Source of the DNA: Torreya grandis
Taxonomy: Eukaryota > Streptophyta > Pinopsida > Cupressales > Taxaceae
Length of the DNA: 64,000 nt
Assembly (NCBI GenBank): GCA_037957365.1
Contig: JARHVA010001737.1
Coordinates: 2,229,001 to 2,293,000 of the forward strand
Direction of reading: 5' to 3'
How positions within the stretch are numbered: the stretch's first letter is position 1; the number at the start of each line of letters is the position of its first letter. The notes below the pieces were generated by a model that was not told the origin of the DNA, searched no databases, and saw only the letters and a list, made by a program, of their open reading frames with translations. This document shows positions 47,741 through 60,409 of the stretch, piece after piece. The position numbers and the translations under genes are program-made.

Positions 47741-48230
47741 TAGGTATTTATCAATACCCTCTACCTAAGCATGGTCATAAACAAGGGAAGCCACCAAGAG
47801 ACCATGGTTAGGCCATCCCTCTACTTCCAACCACATGAACTATCATGCCATCCCATACCACTATGTAAATCTCTAGAAAATCCATTAAAATACATATCCC
47901 CCTAGAGCCCACTCCACCATCATCCACCATATTAAAAATCAATCATGACATGAATGATTGCATGGTTACTACCAAATGTAATAAAATTATATTTCCCGGG
48001 GCATCCCCTAAAGACCCATCTACATGGTAAGCAAGATCTACATCTCAAAAGGGAAATATCTCTAGGAAAAACTTGGTATCTTTTGATAAATCCTAAGATA
48101 TCATTTACCAACTTGAGAAGACACCCACTCAAATCTCATTAATAGATTTTGTTAAAACATCCCCTACTCATCAAGAGATACTCAATCAGGTCTTGAATGA
48201 CCTAAAGGTCCCTATATATATTGAAAATAT
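47741..48230 (+). pseudogene. Element C gag-protease linker
   Basis: Pro-rich, stop-broken text ending LNDLKVPIYIEN (about 48190-48227), which continues at 61572 with ITKF after E is removed. Confidence 0.55.
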
Positions 48231-48231
48231 A

Positions 48232-49412
48232 TGCAATCATAAATGCATCATGTCTATAAATCAATCATAACTCAAATAAGATAGAGTAGACCTACACTTC
48301 TAATTAGGAATACATTTGTTAAGCAGAAGCATGACCAATATGGAGATCTACTAGACTTGATTAGGGGATCATTTATCATAATACACCATATGAAGGAGGG
48401 TTTTAAAGCCTCCATTATAACACAATTACACAATAACCCTAAGGGTTTGTAGGTTTTGATATTTCACATAAACTAATAACAAGTAAAATAAATATAATTT
48501 AGTGCTCACCAAAGCTCATGGCACAAGATGAAGGGTTAATAAAAAATCAAAACATGTATAGGAGAATATCAATTAATCTATATATGAGTAATATCCTAAT
48601 ATATGGAATATGAAGAGTAATATTATTCAAATATAATACTTATGCTACTTCTATCTACTAAAGAAAGGAGCAAAGTTAGAGAATACTTACTTGAATATGA
48701 AACCATCGAGACTCAATATCTCCCTTGGCCAAGGGGGCTTTGTAAGAGTTTGTTATGGTTTATAAGGATCATTATGAAAGGTGAAAGCATCCAAGACTTA
48801 TCCACAAGACTAGATTATCCAAGTCGAAACCCTAAGCTAAGACTCATTAAGTATAATGGTAGAAGAGTAGATTATAAAGAAGCGCGAGTGAATAATAAAT
48901 CTTGATTGAATATTGAAATAATGATGAAATGATCTTGTATTTATAGGCAGATTTAACCCTTGACCCTTCCAAAAATCATAGTCAATAGGGTTGACCTAGT
49001 TGACCTAACATAATTTTGGAAAATTATTCACTAGGTCCTAAGTTAGGTTAGCCAAAGGCTAACCTAATTCCAAAGTGAAAATATCTTAAAATTATACAGG
49101 GTTGACCCAGTCGACCTAGAATAGTTGACTAACAAAAGGGACTTAGGTGAGGAAAAGAGGGATGGAAAGTGGAAAATACTGGAGGAGTATGCAAAGGAGG
49201 AGTAATATCTTAGGGAATGGTTATTAAGAATTGGTTGAATTGGTAATTTTTGGCAATAAGGGATAAAAATATTATGAAGCACTAATGGTCTACCCACCCC
49301 TTTCCCAGTGCACCCTTTAAAGTGTGCACTAAGAGAGATTGAGTATCGATGGGTTATTTTAAGATGTAAAGCATTAGTATTTCATAAAAGTTGAGAATAT
49401 TATGTGTATACA
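48232..49412 (-). repeat. Element E 3' LTR
   Basis: 1181 bp. Minus-strand start TGTATACACATAATA, end GATTGCA. Contains two TTGAC/TCGAC pairs (48988-49008, 49101-49119). Confidence 0.87.
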
Positions 49413-51750
49413 TATACCCCACTCGAAGCTCATCATGTGTCACTAAGGTGTAATAGGGATGGTGCTTCGAGAAAGAACACAAGAACACACAATGCTAATG
49501 TTAAAAAAATTTGTAGTATTTTAAAACATAAAATAACTGAAAGTAAATGATTAAAAAAGAAATAATTGAAAAGTAAATGTGATGTGTACCTTGACTTACC
49601 TTTATCATTGGATGGTTGTTTGTTGTGTTTTTAGTTTTGATTATGTAGGGCACAGAGATTGCTTTTGACAAACCCATGAATACAAAACTAAAGAGAAGAA
49701 ACAAACAAATGTAGGAAATCTAAGATAATTGGTGCTATGAGGACAATACATACCTTTAAATTTGGAGAGTTGGGGTGACAAGGGTTATGTTAGACCAAAT
49801 GACCAAGTCAAAACAAGAGTAAATCAGGTAACCAAAAAGCCAAGGATACTAAAGACCAAAAAACTCAAAAAAGTAAACCTTAGGTAAGAAAGGCAAACTC
49901 ACCAAATCAAACCAAGGATACATGTAAAAAAGGATGGTAATCAAAATATCAATGATAAAAGTATAAATAAAATCATAAAAAAAAATTGATGAGTGAGCAG
50001 TAACAATCCTTATCTCACTCAATAATGGAAAAAGGTACATAAAAAGGGAAAACAACATTGTTGAGTGAGAAGTAACAAGCCAACCTCATGCAACAATAGA
50101 AAAAGGTATAGACTCAGGTATTCATGACATAAGGGTAGTACAAAAATGACAAATGGTAAACGTAAAGAAATTTTAGGAATGTAATGCTATGGTGTAAAGA
50201 AAGTAATCCATAGTTACTCAAACATGTTGTTTCATTTTAAGGATAAATAAAATTGTAACAAAGTAGTGCTAGCATGTTTTTAAGATGTGAAGAAAAAGGG
50301 AATATAGAAGAAGGGAAAATAGATTTAAAATCATAATTTGATTATCAAAGGTGGAAACAAAATGGGTGAAGGGGATAATGAAAGAAAAACCAAGGTAGAC
50401 GAACTATTTATCAAAGTCAAGATACTCAAATTAGGTTTATCAAAATAAGAGAATTTTCAACCCGAAAGACTCTAAAGAACTTCTTTTAGCCACACAAGTC
50501 TTAGGTCAAAAAATTTAGTATGTAGATCATCCCATGAAGGATATATGCATGAAAAGTAAAATAGACCTACCTTTCCACAATGTGTTCCCCATTCCTCAAG
50601 ACCCCTTATAGAGCCATCAATCTACTATGAATATTGGGTACTTACGTGAGAAAGTAGGTAGCACCATAGAGTTTGTTGAATTTTTCTATTCCAATCTACT
50701 GGCCTACCACACCCCAGTGGAACTTATCTCTATGTGAGGCCAACTGTGGAGTTTGATCTTTAATTAGAGATAGGAGATGTGCTTGGAATCATATCTTTTG
50801 GTGCGATTTTGAATTTTGAGATTTATATGTTGCCTTTTGTATATCATTGCTTTTTGTTTCAAATGAGTTAGCTTTTAACTTTCTTGATGGATTTTTCTAT
50901 TCCTCCTTCATATGTATTTGGAAGACTAAACATGGGTGCTAAATATGAATTTCCTTTGAAAACATAGAAATTGGTTGCTAAGAAAGATAACTTTAGAGAG
51001 CATGGGGTCTAAGAGTCTCAAAAATCTAGGTGAAATAAAAGTTCTATCTTGAATTCGAGCTTATTTTATCCAATGTGGAGTGAAAAGAAATGAAATCAAG
51101 AGGAGTGACATATGTAACAATTTGAATTACTTAAAATCACAAAAATGTGATAAAGGGGTAAAAAGGGATACAATGACACTAAAGTGTGATTCCTTATCAT
51201 TAGAATGAGAGAAATGGATGAAAACATGCTAACATAGATTGTTGTGCAAATTCTATCTATCAAAAGAAGCAAAAGCTAAAGTTGAAAACAAAAAGCATAT
51301 TTTATTATAAAAGGAATAACACAATGGTAATTTTATGAGGAAGGATAGGTCCCATCCATGGTCTTACACTATAACTCATAAAATATAAATCCATGAGGGT
51401 GCCAAAAAGCATGAAAAAAATAAATGGGATAAGAAAAATATGGTATTTATTAGGAAGGATAGGTTTTGTCCATGGTCTCACAATGCAACTCACAAAATAG
51501 AAATCCAAGGGATGCTAAAATGTGTCTAAAAATATTATGAAAATAAATAGTACTATGGTACATCATGAGGAAGACCAAGTCCTATTCACGGTTTTACATT
51601 GCATCTCATGATAGAAAATGGAAAACCAAAAAGACCCAAAAAGGAAGGACTAAAGGTTTGTAACAAAAGAGAACTGTTGTAGAGGGAGAGAACCACGTAA
51701 GTAACCTATAGAAAGTGTTAGATAGATGTAGATATAAATCATGAAAAGAA
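49413..51750 (-). other. Element E 3' spacer with tandem repeats
   Basis: No gene seen. A ~115-bp unit repeats three times at about 51305-51640 (GAGGAAGGAT-type marker at 51337, 51451 and 51567). A ~73-bp unit containing GAGTGAGNAGTAACAA repeats twice near 49985-50115. The purine-rich GAGTGGGG next to the LTR could be the purine tract. Confidence 0.6.
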
Positions 51751-51758
51751 TGAAATGT

Positions 51759-52960
51759 TTAGGTAAAGTACTTCTTAAGAAATTGTGCATTGGTGGGCTC
51801 TTTGAAAACATGGCCTTCATTGGTTTGAAGGTAGTAGGTGCTTGGACCAAGAATATCTTTGACTAAATAGTGGCCCCACCATTTTTTGACATATTTACCT
51901 TCTTTATCATGAGTGTAATCTAATTTAAGGATAAGATCACCAACATTAAATGTACAAATTAACACATTTGTTATGTTATTTGGCAATACTAGCCTTGTAT
52001 TGGCAATTATGTTACAAGGTAGAAAGATGATGTTCATAAAGATATCAAGAGCATGAAAGTTAACATTACATAATTCTTCATCAAGAATGATACCATGAAG
52101 AGATATAAAAAGAAAAGGAAGCTCAACTTATAATGGGAGAACTAACTCAGAACCACATACGAGAGAGAATAATGTTACCCTAGTGGCAATACGTATGCTA
52201 GTTTGATAGGCCCAAATAATAGGATAGAGGAGAATATGCCAATTCATGTGGGTTACATGAATTGTCTTTTGGAGAATTTTGTTGAGAGTTTTTTAGTGGC
52301 CTTATCTTGGCCATTTCATTATGGATGATAAGGTTTAGAAAATTTGTGATTGATTTTAAATTTAACACAAAGCTGTTTAACATCCTTGTTTTTAAAATTA
52401 CCACCATTATTGGAAATGATAGTATGGGGAATAAAAAAGTGTCAAATGATTTGATTAAGGATAAATATAGAAATGGTGTTACTAGTGACATTCAAAAGGG
52501 GCATGGATTCAACCCATTTGGTCAAATATTTAGTAGTGATGATGATAAAAACATGCCCATCTTGAGAGCAAGGTAATTTACTGATGAGATCTAATCCCCA
52601 TGTGGAGAATGGCCAAAGAGATTCGATAGTTTGAAACATGGTTGGAGGTGAATGAATTAGATCATCATGAAGTTGGAAAGGAGTACACTTTTTTAAAAAT
52701 TTGATTTCATCCTTTTCAAGAGTAGGCCAAAAGTAACCCATACATAAACATTTATGGGCTATAACATGTTCACTATAGTGGCCACTGAAAATGCCCCCAT
52801 GTGATTGTTCAAGAAGAGGAGGGACCTCATCTTGTATAAAAAAATGGAGTAAGGTAATTTTATCATTTTTATGATAAAATATGTTATGTCAAAATACATA
52901 CTTAAAATATTGTTTACAAATGCTTATATTTTCATGAAAGTCTAAGTTCGGAGGATAAGT
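51759..52960 (-). pseudogene. Element E integrase
   Basis: On minus: MGYFWPTLEKDEIKFLKKC (zinc-domain end, from 52741), STWGLDLISKLPCSQDGH (first catalytic Asp), FIIITTKYLTKWVE. The ORF 52037-51759 includes VGDLILKLDYTHD, KKWWGHYLVKDIL and YYLQTNEG, the C-terminal G-P-Y-like fold. Middle frame broken. Confidence 0.82.
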
Positions 52961-52975
52961 TTGATGATCCAATAA

Positions 52976-53540
52976 TTAAATGATGTGTTTATACCATGGG
53001 ATTTGTCGAATGGTGATAACCTCAATGTGGAAGATAAGCAAATATATTGGTTGAGTTGAATATGAAGATTTTATTATTTGGATAAGAAACTTAGGATTGA
53101 AAAAAACTTGGTGTGGATGAAAGAGAAAAAATGAAGAAGCTAGAGAATCAACAATGGATTTTTGATCTCTAGGGATAGGATCAATAGTGAAATAGATGAA
53201 ATACTTAGTAAGAGTGGTTTCAATTTGATGATAGGTAATGATATTTTCACTTTTGCATTGGTAATCACCATTGAATTGATGGAAAATAAGATGGGAGTCA
53301 CCTAAGACATGCAAATATTGAATATATAAATCAAGAGCACCTCTCATGTCGAAGATTAGTGCTTCATATTTAGCCATATTATTCGTGACATCAAAGGTGA
53401 AGCAAAAAAATTAAAGGAATTATTTTTCCAAGAGTACTTGTAATAATTCAACCTACCCTATCTCTTTGAAGTCATTTAGCATCATCAAAGTGAAGGGTCC
53501 AAGTATTCTCATGCAAGTTGACATTAATTTTGGGAAGCTC
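52976..53540 (-). pseudogene. Element E additional RNase H
   Basis: KYEALIFDMRGALDLYI and LHVLGDSHLIFHQFNGDY (about 53265-53375) match the E-Y-E-A-L and G-D-S elements. IPRDQKSIVDSLAS follows as the C-terminal D-x-LA end. Downstream of the ordinary RNase H, the order reported for many Tat elements. Confidence 0.75.
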
Positions 53541-53559
53541 TTCGATAGTTACTTTAGGT

Positions 53560-54100
53560 TTAGTAGTATCAGGTAAAATAGTGGATTCATCAATATTATT
53601 TTATTCAAGATGAATGAAAAAGTTATGAAAATAATCTTTGAAAGACAATATCTTGATTAAGACCTTCATTATAGAGGATATTATCATCCTAGAAGACTAT
53701 CTTAAAGGTGAGAAGTAACTGGAATGGGAGTTACAGCCAAATGATTAGCTATGACTTGCCCTTTAACAAATTTTTGAGTGATAATATGAAGATAAAATTC
53801 CATAAGGAGGACCATCCATTTGCCAATTATATCTCTAGGAAGAAAGGATTTGCATAATAAGTGATGTAGGGGGTCAGAATGAATGATGACATATGTAGTC
53901 TAGTAAAACATGTAGTGGTGAATATTCTTAGCTAGTAAATAGATAGTGAGGCAATCATGTTCAATTTTGGTATGACATGTTTCATAATCAATTAGGCCTC
54001 AGATAATGTAGTAGATAACATACTCACTTCTAGTATCATATTGTTGGGCAAGCATTACCCCAATTGATATGGATGTGGAAGAAGTATATAGAATCAAGGG
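53560..54100 (-). pseudogene. Element E RNase H
   Basis: Minus-strand text SDPLHHLLCKSFLPRDIIGKW (20 residues from about 53875, with the terminal Trp in the next codon) followed by LMEFYLHIITQKFVKGQVIANHLA, the typical C-terminal half of Tat RNase H. N-terminal half frameshifted. Confidence 0.75.
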
Positions 54101-55130
54101 TCAATCATTGGAAGGATGAAGTGTGGGTGGGTAAAGTAATGAATCTTTCATGTTATCAAAGGATTTTTGATAAGGTTTTGTCCATTCTAGAGGAGTGCCT
54201 TTATTGAGAAGAGAATTTATGGAGTGAATATGGTAAGCCATTTTGGGGATGAATCGTCTAATTACCCCAAGTTTGCCTAAGTAAGTGTGAATGTCTATAA
54301 TGGAACAAGGAATATGCATGTTTAAGATAACACTAATCTTAATGGGGTCAACATTGATGCCATAAAGAGACACTAAGAATCCTAATTTTTTTCCAAATGT
54401 GACACCAAAAACACATTTGTAAGGATTGAGTCTAACTCGGTATTTAAGAAGGCAATCAAAAATGATAGCAAAATTAGAAAGATGAGTTATAAAAATTTTG
54501 GATTTAGAAATGAGGTCATCCACATAGGTTTCAATAATTTTGTGGATAATATCATGAAATATGTGAGTCATTTATCATTGGTAAGGGGTTCCAACATTTC
54601 TGAGGTAGAAGGGCATTTTGACATAGCAATAGTTGCCCCATTCCATGGTAAAAGTGGTCTTATGTTGGTCCTTCAAGGCAATGTGAATTTGATTATAACC
54701 TAAGAAGCCATCCATAAGAGAACATTTTGTAACTAGTTTTGGAATAAATGATGGCATCTATCAAAGGTAAAGGGAAATTATCTTTGGGATAAACAAGATT
54801 AAGATTATGAAAATTAATACAAATACGAATGACCATAGTGACCTTTTTCTAAATGGGAACAATGTTAAAAACCCATTCAGAATAGTCCATTGGTTTAATA
54901 AATTTAGCATCGAGTAATTTTATGATTTCACTTGTGACATAAGGTGGAAACCTCAAATGTAAACTTCTTTTTCTTTTGATGTATAGGCTTAGCATCAAGA
55001 TTAGTAATGATATTATGCACCACATTGCTAGGGTCAATACTAGGCATGTCCTCATAAGACTAGGTGAAAACCTAATAATAATTATCAAATAATAAACTAA
55101 AATTATCATGTTTGGTAGGTGAAAGTTCAT
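54101..55130 (-). pseudogene. Element E reverse transcriptase
   Basis: In order: LDAKFIKPMDYSEWVFNIVPI (about 54850-54915), KCSLMDGFLGYNQIHIALKD (first catalytic Asp), VKMPFYLRNVGTPYQ, TYVDDLISKSK (YVDD at about 54515-54526) and RLNPYKCVFGVTFGKKLGF. Frame changes near 54575 and 54850. Copies RNA to DNA; inactive here. Confidence 0.88.
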
Positions 55131-56437
55131 GAGATACTATAATTGGTCAAGGATAAGATGGAGTACCATATTCAATGTGAGTAGTTTCTTTGATAAGCAT
55201 GGCATTACCATCTTGAAAATGGTATGGTGTATTAGGTAAAAAAGAGATTGGATTACTTTTGGGATCAATAATAGAAATGAATTTTTTGAAACAATGGGTT
55301 TTAGTTTTAAAATTCCCAAGTTTATGATGTTGATAAAGAATTTGAGGTTCTCGAACATGAAGTATTTCAATAATAGCTTCATCACTAGGCAAGGTGGGAA
55401 GAGGACCATTATACTCAACATCCACTTCGAGATCTAGAATTTGATTACCATCATGATCATACTCAAAATGGTTATAACTAACATTAGTTTCCTTATCATT
55501 GAGTGTAATATCAAGAGTAGGAGAGGGAGATGGACTAGAAGGGAATGGAGTGTTGGTGGTTTCAATGATGGGAGAAGGATCAGATGCAATGATTGGATCA
55601 ATAGGTGGTAAAGGAGATTTTGGAATTTATAGAGATTTGGAAGGTATAATTTTATCTACCACCCAAGGAGTATCAATAAGAGGAGAATTGGTAGGAAGCA
55701 CATGACCTTTGGGATCAAATTTATGACCTATAGAAATGGTATGGACATCTCAATTAAAAGCATGAATTTGAGCTAAGGTCTTTTGATAATGTTGGACATC
55801 GAAGTCTCAAGATTGAGATTGTGAAATTATGTAATTATCATCATATGTTAGAGAAATTATACATGCTTGAGAGTTAGGGAGAGTTTTAGAAGGTGAAATC
55901 CCAATATTACTAAATATATGAGGAAACATGATGAGAGGATCTTGAAATAATTTGGCCACTCCAAAATCATTGCAAGTGAAGGCATATTTTGGTAAAGAGG
56001 GATCTTGAGCATTTTATGGAAGGGTAAAATTGGTAATCTCATCAATAAGAGGAATAATATGATCCTTTGGTAATATATAAGGAAAAAACCACTATAAAAG
56101 TAGGGATGTAACTTTGCAGTATTGTGAGTATGTTACAAATCTTGGGTTCATCATTAGAATCTGCAAGAGTAACTTGTAAATAAAGATTCATGTTGATGAA
56201 CTTGGGTAAAGGAGCATTATTTATCTTATGAATTGTAAGAATATGATATTGATATTTAGGATTAGGAAGTTGGATACCCCAGGGGTTAGGATCAGCTTCA
56301 TGCTTATATCATTTTCCATTGTGTATGCATTTAATGCATTGGCTACTAGAAGAAGAAATGGCCCTCATTTGATGAGTTCATGGGTGACCAAGGAGTATAT
56401 TGTAAGATAAGGGTAAATTAAGGACCATAAGTTTTGT
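55131..56437 (-). pseudogene. Element E protease-RT linker
   Basis: Acidic and Pro-rich fragments (MDVEYNGPLPTLPSDEAI at 55425 onward). Such long linkers are normal in Tat elements. No named domain. Confidence 0.5.
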
Positions 56438-56720
56438 TTAAATGGTTTTAGGTCCAATGGTTAATGGGAGCCAACTACACCCAAGTGGCTTTTGATTAGT
56501 TTTATCAAAACCATGACAAGTAAGACATGTTTGTTTGAGATGATCCTTGTTATAACCAAGTTGTTTGATAAGCCACACAGATATCACATTAATACCATAG
56601 CCTTCATCAACTAGAAATTTATGGATAAGGGTAGTATTAATGACTATTTTAATGAAAAGTGGTGGATCATCAACACAAAAAAGAACTTCATCATTGATCA
56701 TGTCTTCTTCAAAAAAATCA
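56438..56720 (-). pseudogene. Element E aspartic protease
   Basis: PLFIKIVINTTLIHKFLVDE followed by GYGINVISVWLIKQLG: the active site D-S/T-G reads D-E-G. GCSWLPLTIG follows as a later beta strand. Confidence 0.75.
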
Positions 56721-57278
56721 ATAGATGGAATAGAAGAAGGACATATAGTTTCAATGGGATTGACGTTGGCAGGTTGAGAATTGATAGAAGTTGCTTCTTC
56801 ATCTATAGAGGATGGATCTTTAATTATTTAGAGTTATTGTATAAGGAACTTATGATGATAGGGATAAGTACAAACCAAATCCATAAGTATAATATTACAA
56901 GGCATAGCGTTGAGTTCTTCAAGAAAGTTCCAATGAGATTTAGAAGAACCAACATGAGGTTTAGGAGGCAATGTAGATTTTGAAGGTATATATTTGGTTG
57001 GGGGTTTGGAAGGAGGAAGTGGTTCCTCATGGGTTTCCAAGGCTAGATTAGTGGTTGTAGTATCTTTGAGAATTTGTTCTTCTAAAGATGGCTTCTTAGG
57101 TTTGGTAACATGATCTTTATGAGCTAGATTTTGGTGATAATTTACCCTAGTAGTGCTAACATATTGCAAATTGTTATAACATTGATCATAATTAGCATCA
57201 ATGGCATAAACATCCTTAGTATTGGGTTGATTATTTAAAAAAATAATTTTGGTTATTTAAGGTAGAAGATTTGAAAGC
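56721..57278 (-). pseudogene. Element E gag-protease linker
   Basis: Thr/Pro/Lys-rich text including PPSKPPTKYIPSKSTLPP and LEELNAMPCNI. No domain seen. Confidence 0.5.
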
Positions 57279-58760
57279 TTACCATTTTTGAGAAATAGTG
57301 GTGTACTCTTGATGATGAAGGTTAATCATGGCTTCATGATTAAATGAGTCACCAAGTATATAGGAGATAGAAAATTTATTGAGCCCTTTACAAGATTCAT
57401 GGGAATGACCAATGTTAGAATGGAACCAATAAAATTGATTAGCATCATACCAGTTAAGAGGATTGTTAGGATAGGTGAAGGGTTTAAATGGTGGTAAGAG
57501 TTGTTTCATTTGATGTACCAAGAGAGGTGTGTAAAAAGATGAAGAAATATCAGATTTGGAAACTCCTGGTTTGGTATATGGACTATTAATATTGATATCA
57601 TTGGTAGATGTTTGAAAATATCCTTTTAAAAGTTTAGGATTATGTTTGAATTGATTCATGAGAAAGTCTTGATGTTTATCTTGGTCAAGAGCTTCATTAA
57701 GTGTTTGGTGAGCAAAGGTTTGAACCTTATATTAAAGAGAAGGAGTCAAAGTAGTTATAAAAAGTTTGAATAAATTATCATCATTCATGTTATGGTTGGA
57801 TTTGTGGTCTAATGATTTCCATATTTTGATAAAATCATGAGGTGATTTGATGGGAGAATGCTTAGCATTAATGAAGTGGCTAAAATAATTTTTGGGAAGA
57901 TCATTGTGTTGAAACTCTTTAACTAAAGGATTGAACAAATCTTTAAGTTACCAAATTGAATGTTGGGGTAATTGGTTATATCATTCTAATACATCACTAA
58001 TGAGGGTTTTGACTAAGAGTTTATTAGTGATGAAGGTATTGGTTTGGATCCATTCTTTGTAAATGTCACCAAAGGTTTTGAGAAGTAACACTAGGTCCTT
58101 AGTCCCATCATACTTGATAGTTGGATATATGTTACCAATATCAATGGACACAATGAAGGGAGCTAAAGGTTGAATCTGAGTAGTTTGAATTATCTTGTTA
58201 TTCATTATGGGTTGAGGAATAACATTGCCTAAGGCATCCCTAAGAGATGGAGCAATGTAATTGGGATTAACTTGAGGATGGATAGTAAGAGATTGATTAT
58301 CCATATTAAATAAATTATGTTTAAGTTACATCATGTGATTGGTGTTAGAGTTTTGCATTATGTTCATTTACTAGATAACTTGGGCAAGAATTTGAGTTAT
58401 ATCAAGAGGTGGGTTAGTGTTGGTAGGATCACTCCTCGAAATTGAATTGGAATTAGGGGGAAGTTTATTAGAAGATGGATTATAAGCAAGATTATTGATT
58501 AAATTTTTGTCAATTTCTCCCATATTAGTTTGAAGATTTTGAAGATGAGAAGTATCTTGGTAAGTATAGAAAGGATCAGATTCATCAATTTCATCTTGAG
58601 GTGTGATTTGTACCATGTTACAAGTGATGGATGATGGAAGGGAAGAGGTGACCCAAGAGTGATGGTGCTCTTGGGAGGAAAAGAGAGGGAGAAATGAACA
58701 TCCCATATAGTATCTAAATGGATTCAAGATATCTAAGAAGGTTTTGATAAGAGACTTCAT
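57279..58760 (-). pseudogene. Element E gag
   Basis: Fragments in order on minus: 58760-58371 (N-terminal, with ITPQDEIDESDPF), 58304-57981 (IYPTIKYDGTKDLVLLLKTF, capsid core start), 57938-57732 (FQHNDLPKNYFSHFINAK and FKLFITTLTPSL), 57659-57279 (NPLNWYDANQFYWFHSNIG then HSHESCKGLNKF, a decayed Tat-type knuckle). Four open stretches separated by frameshifts. Confidence 0.78.
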
Positions 58761-60384
58761 GATGATTGTAGAGAAATGAACAAAATACTAGGAATGATAA
58801 ATAGGGAACATAAAAATTGTAAAAAGTCAATTAGGTTTACTAGCATAGAGAACAAGGCCTATAAATTTTCAAGGGTCAACTGGGTCGACTTAACATAGCA
58901 GACATACACTAGAAAAGTGTATAGGGTCGACTAGATCAATCTAGCATAACAGACAGGGAAAAATAGATAGTCTATAAGAGACCATGTCAATTGAAATGAT
59001 TGTGTATTGAAACAATAATAATTTTGTAAGTACTTAGAAAAGAAATAACTAAAGGGAAAAAAATAATCAATTGGATCAATAAGGGTGATCCAATTGAGGC
59101 ACACAACACAAAACCTTACACCAACACTGACTAATACAAGTTTTTGCAATACAAGACATAATTTGACCAAAGAGAAAGAAATATAATTGAAAAGTAAAAG
59201 CTAATTAAGTGGTCAACCTGAATATTTTTAGATTATTCGAATATTTTAAATGTGATAGGAAGTTAGCTATAATCAAGGAACTATAAAGCAATCTAAGGAT
59301 AGTTTCAACATGTTTGTGCTAAAAGGGATGTATATTGATAATGGTATAGGCTTGATATTAGGGTCTACCCCCTCACTTCACACACCATAGTGATAAGTGT
59401 GGCTATTCTTAGCCATAATATATCATTAACCATGTGTTTATACTTGGCCAAAAAACCAAGTTGGCTTCCCCCTTGGTGATGAAATTTAAGTAGGTTGGCC
59501 TTGGGTAGACAATTGTTAAAATGCTTGTTTAATATTTTGTGATTTAGTAGTGTGTGCATAAAATATAAAATAGTGAAACTAAATGGTATATTAAAAACCA
59601 CCTAATTAGACTATATGAACTAGTCTAAGCATGCAAGAAATAAGAAATGAAAGTGAGATAATTACTAGCATATAAAGGTTAATTCCAAATTTGAAACACA
59701 ATATAATATCAATTTAATAAATAATTTATGGACATAGTACAAAATAGAGTTTACTACAGGATCAAAGGTTTGAAAATGAATAGGGTTGACATGGTTGACC
59801 TAGTTATTTAGACAACACATAAAATATAGAACTAGGTCGACAGAGTTAATCTAGTTGACATTATAGAGGCAGTTTTAAAGATTGCAAACTTTGAAAAGAA
59901 AGACTATAAGGAATTAATAAAATGATAGAAAGGAACCTTGGTGGGTTTGAAGATGTAGAGAAGTGCTATTACTATCAAATAACCTTGATAAATGCTTTCA
60001 AATCCTACTAACAAGGTCTATTGGGTTAACCAAGCTTTACAAAAAGTTTGTTACTGAGTGCCTAAAATGTATAGGGTTGACTGGGTCAACCTAGTAGTTT
60101 GAATCTGATGCTTGAAAGTGTACAAGGTTGACTGGGTTGACCTAGTAATCTAGACTAGATGTTTGAAAGTCTAAAAAACTATACTATGTTAATTGAGTCA
60201 ATCTAGTAGCTTGTCCCTAGAAAAGAACCTACATAGAAAGAACAAATTCATTTGGATGCGACTGTGTTAAACCTACACACATAAGTTGGTACTATGTCAA
60301 TACGATCAACCCAACATTGAAAATATATGATAATAAAAATTTTAAAATAATGAAATAAGTGAAACAAATATTGCAAAGGTTAGA
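58761..60384 (-). promoter_or_regulatory. Element E leader with repeated TTGAC pairs
   Basis: No gene. A ~22-bp word close to GGTTGACTGGGTCGACCTAG recurs at about 58872, 58924, 59782, 59834, 60073, 60125 and 60186, with further copies in both LTRs. TTGAC[C/T] is the core of plant WRKY W-boxes (knowledge); role here is inference. Confidence 0.65.
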
Positions 60385-60402
60385 TTCACATTGGGTTTAC
60401 CA
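60385..60402 (-). other. Element E candidate primer-binding site
   Basis: Minus strand TGGTAAACCCAATGTGAA, starting seven bases from the LTR end. TGG start is right for a tRNA primer; the tRNA is not identified. Confidence 0.6.
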
Positions 60403-60409
60403 AAATGTA

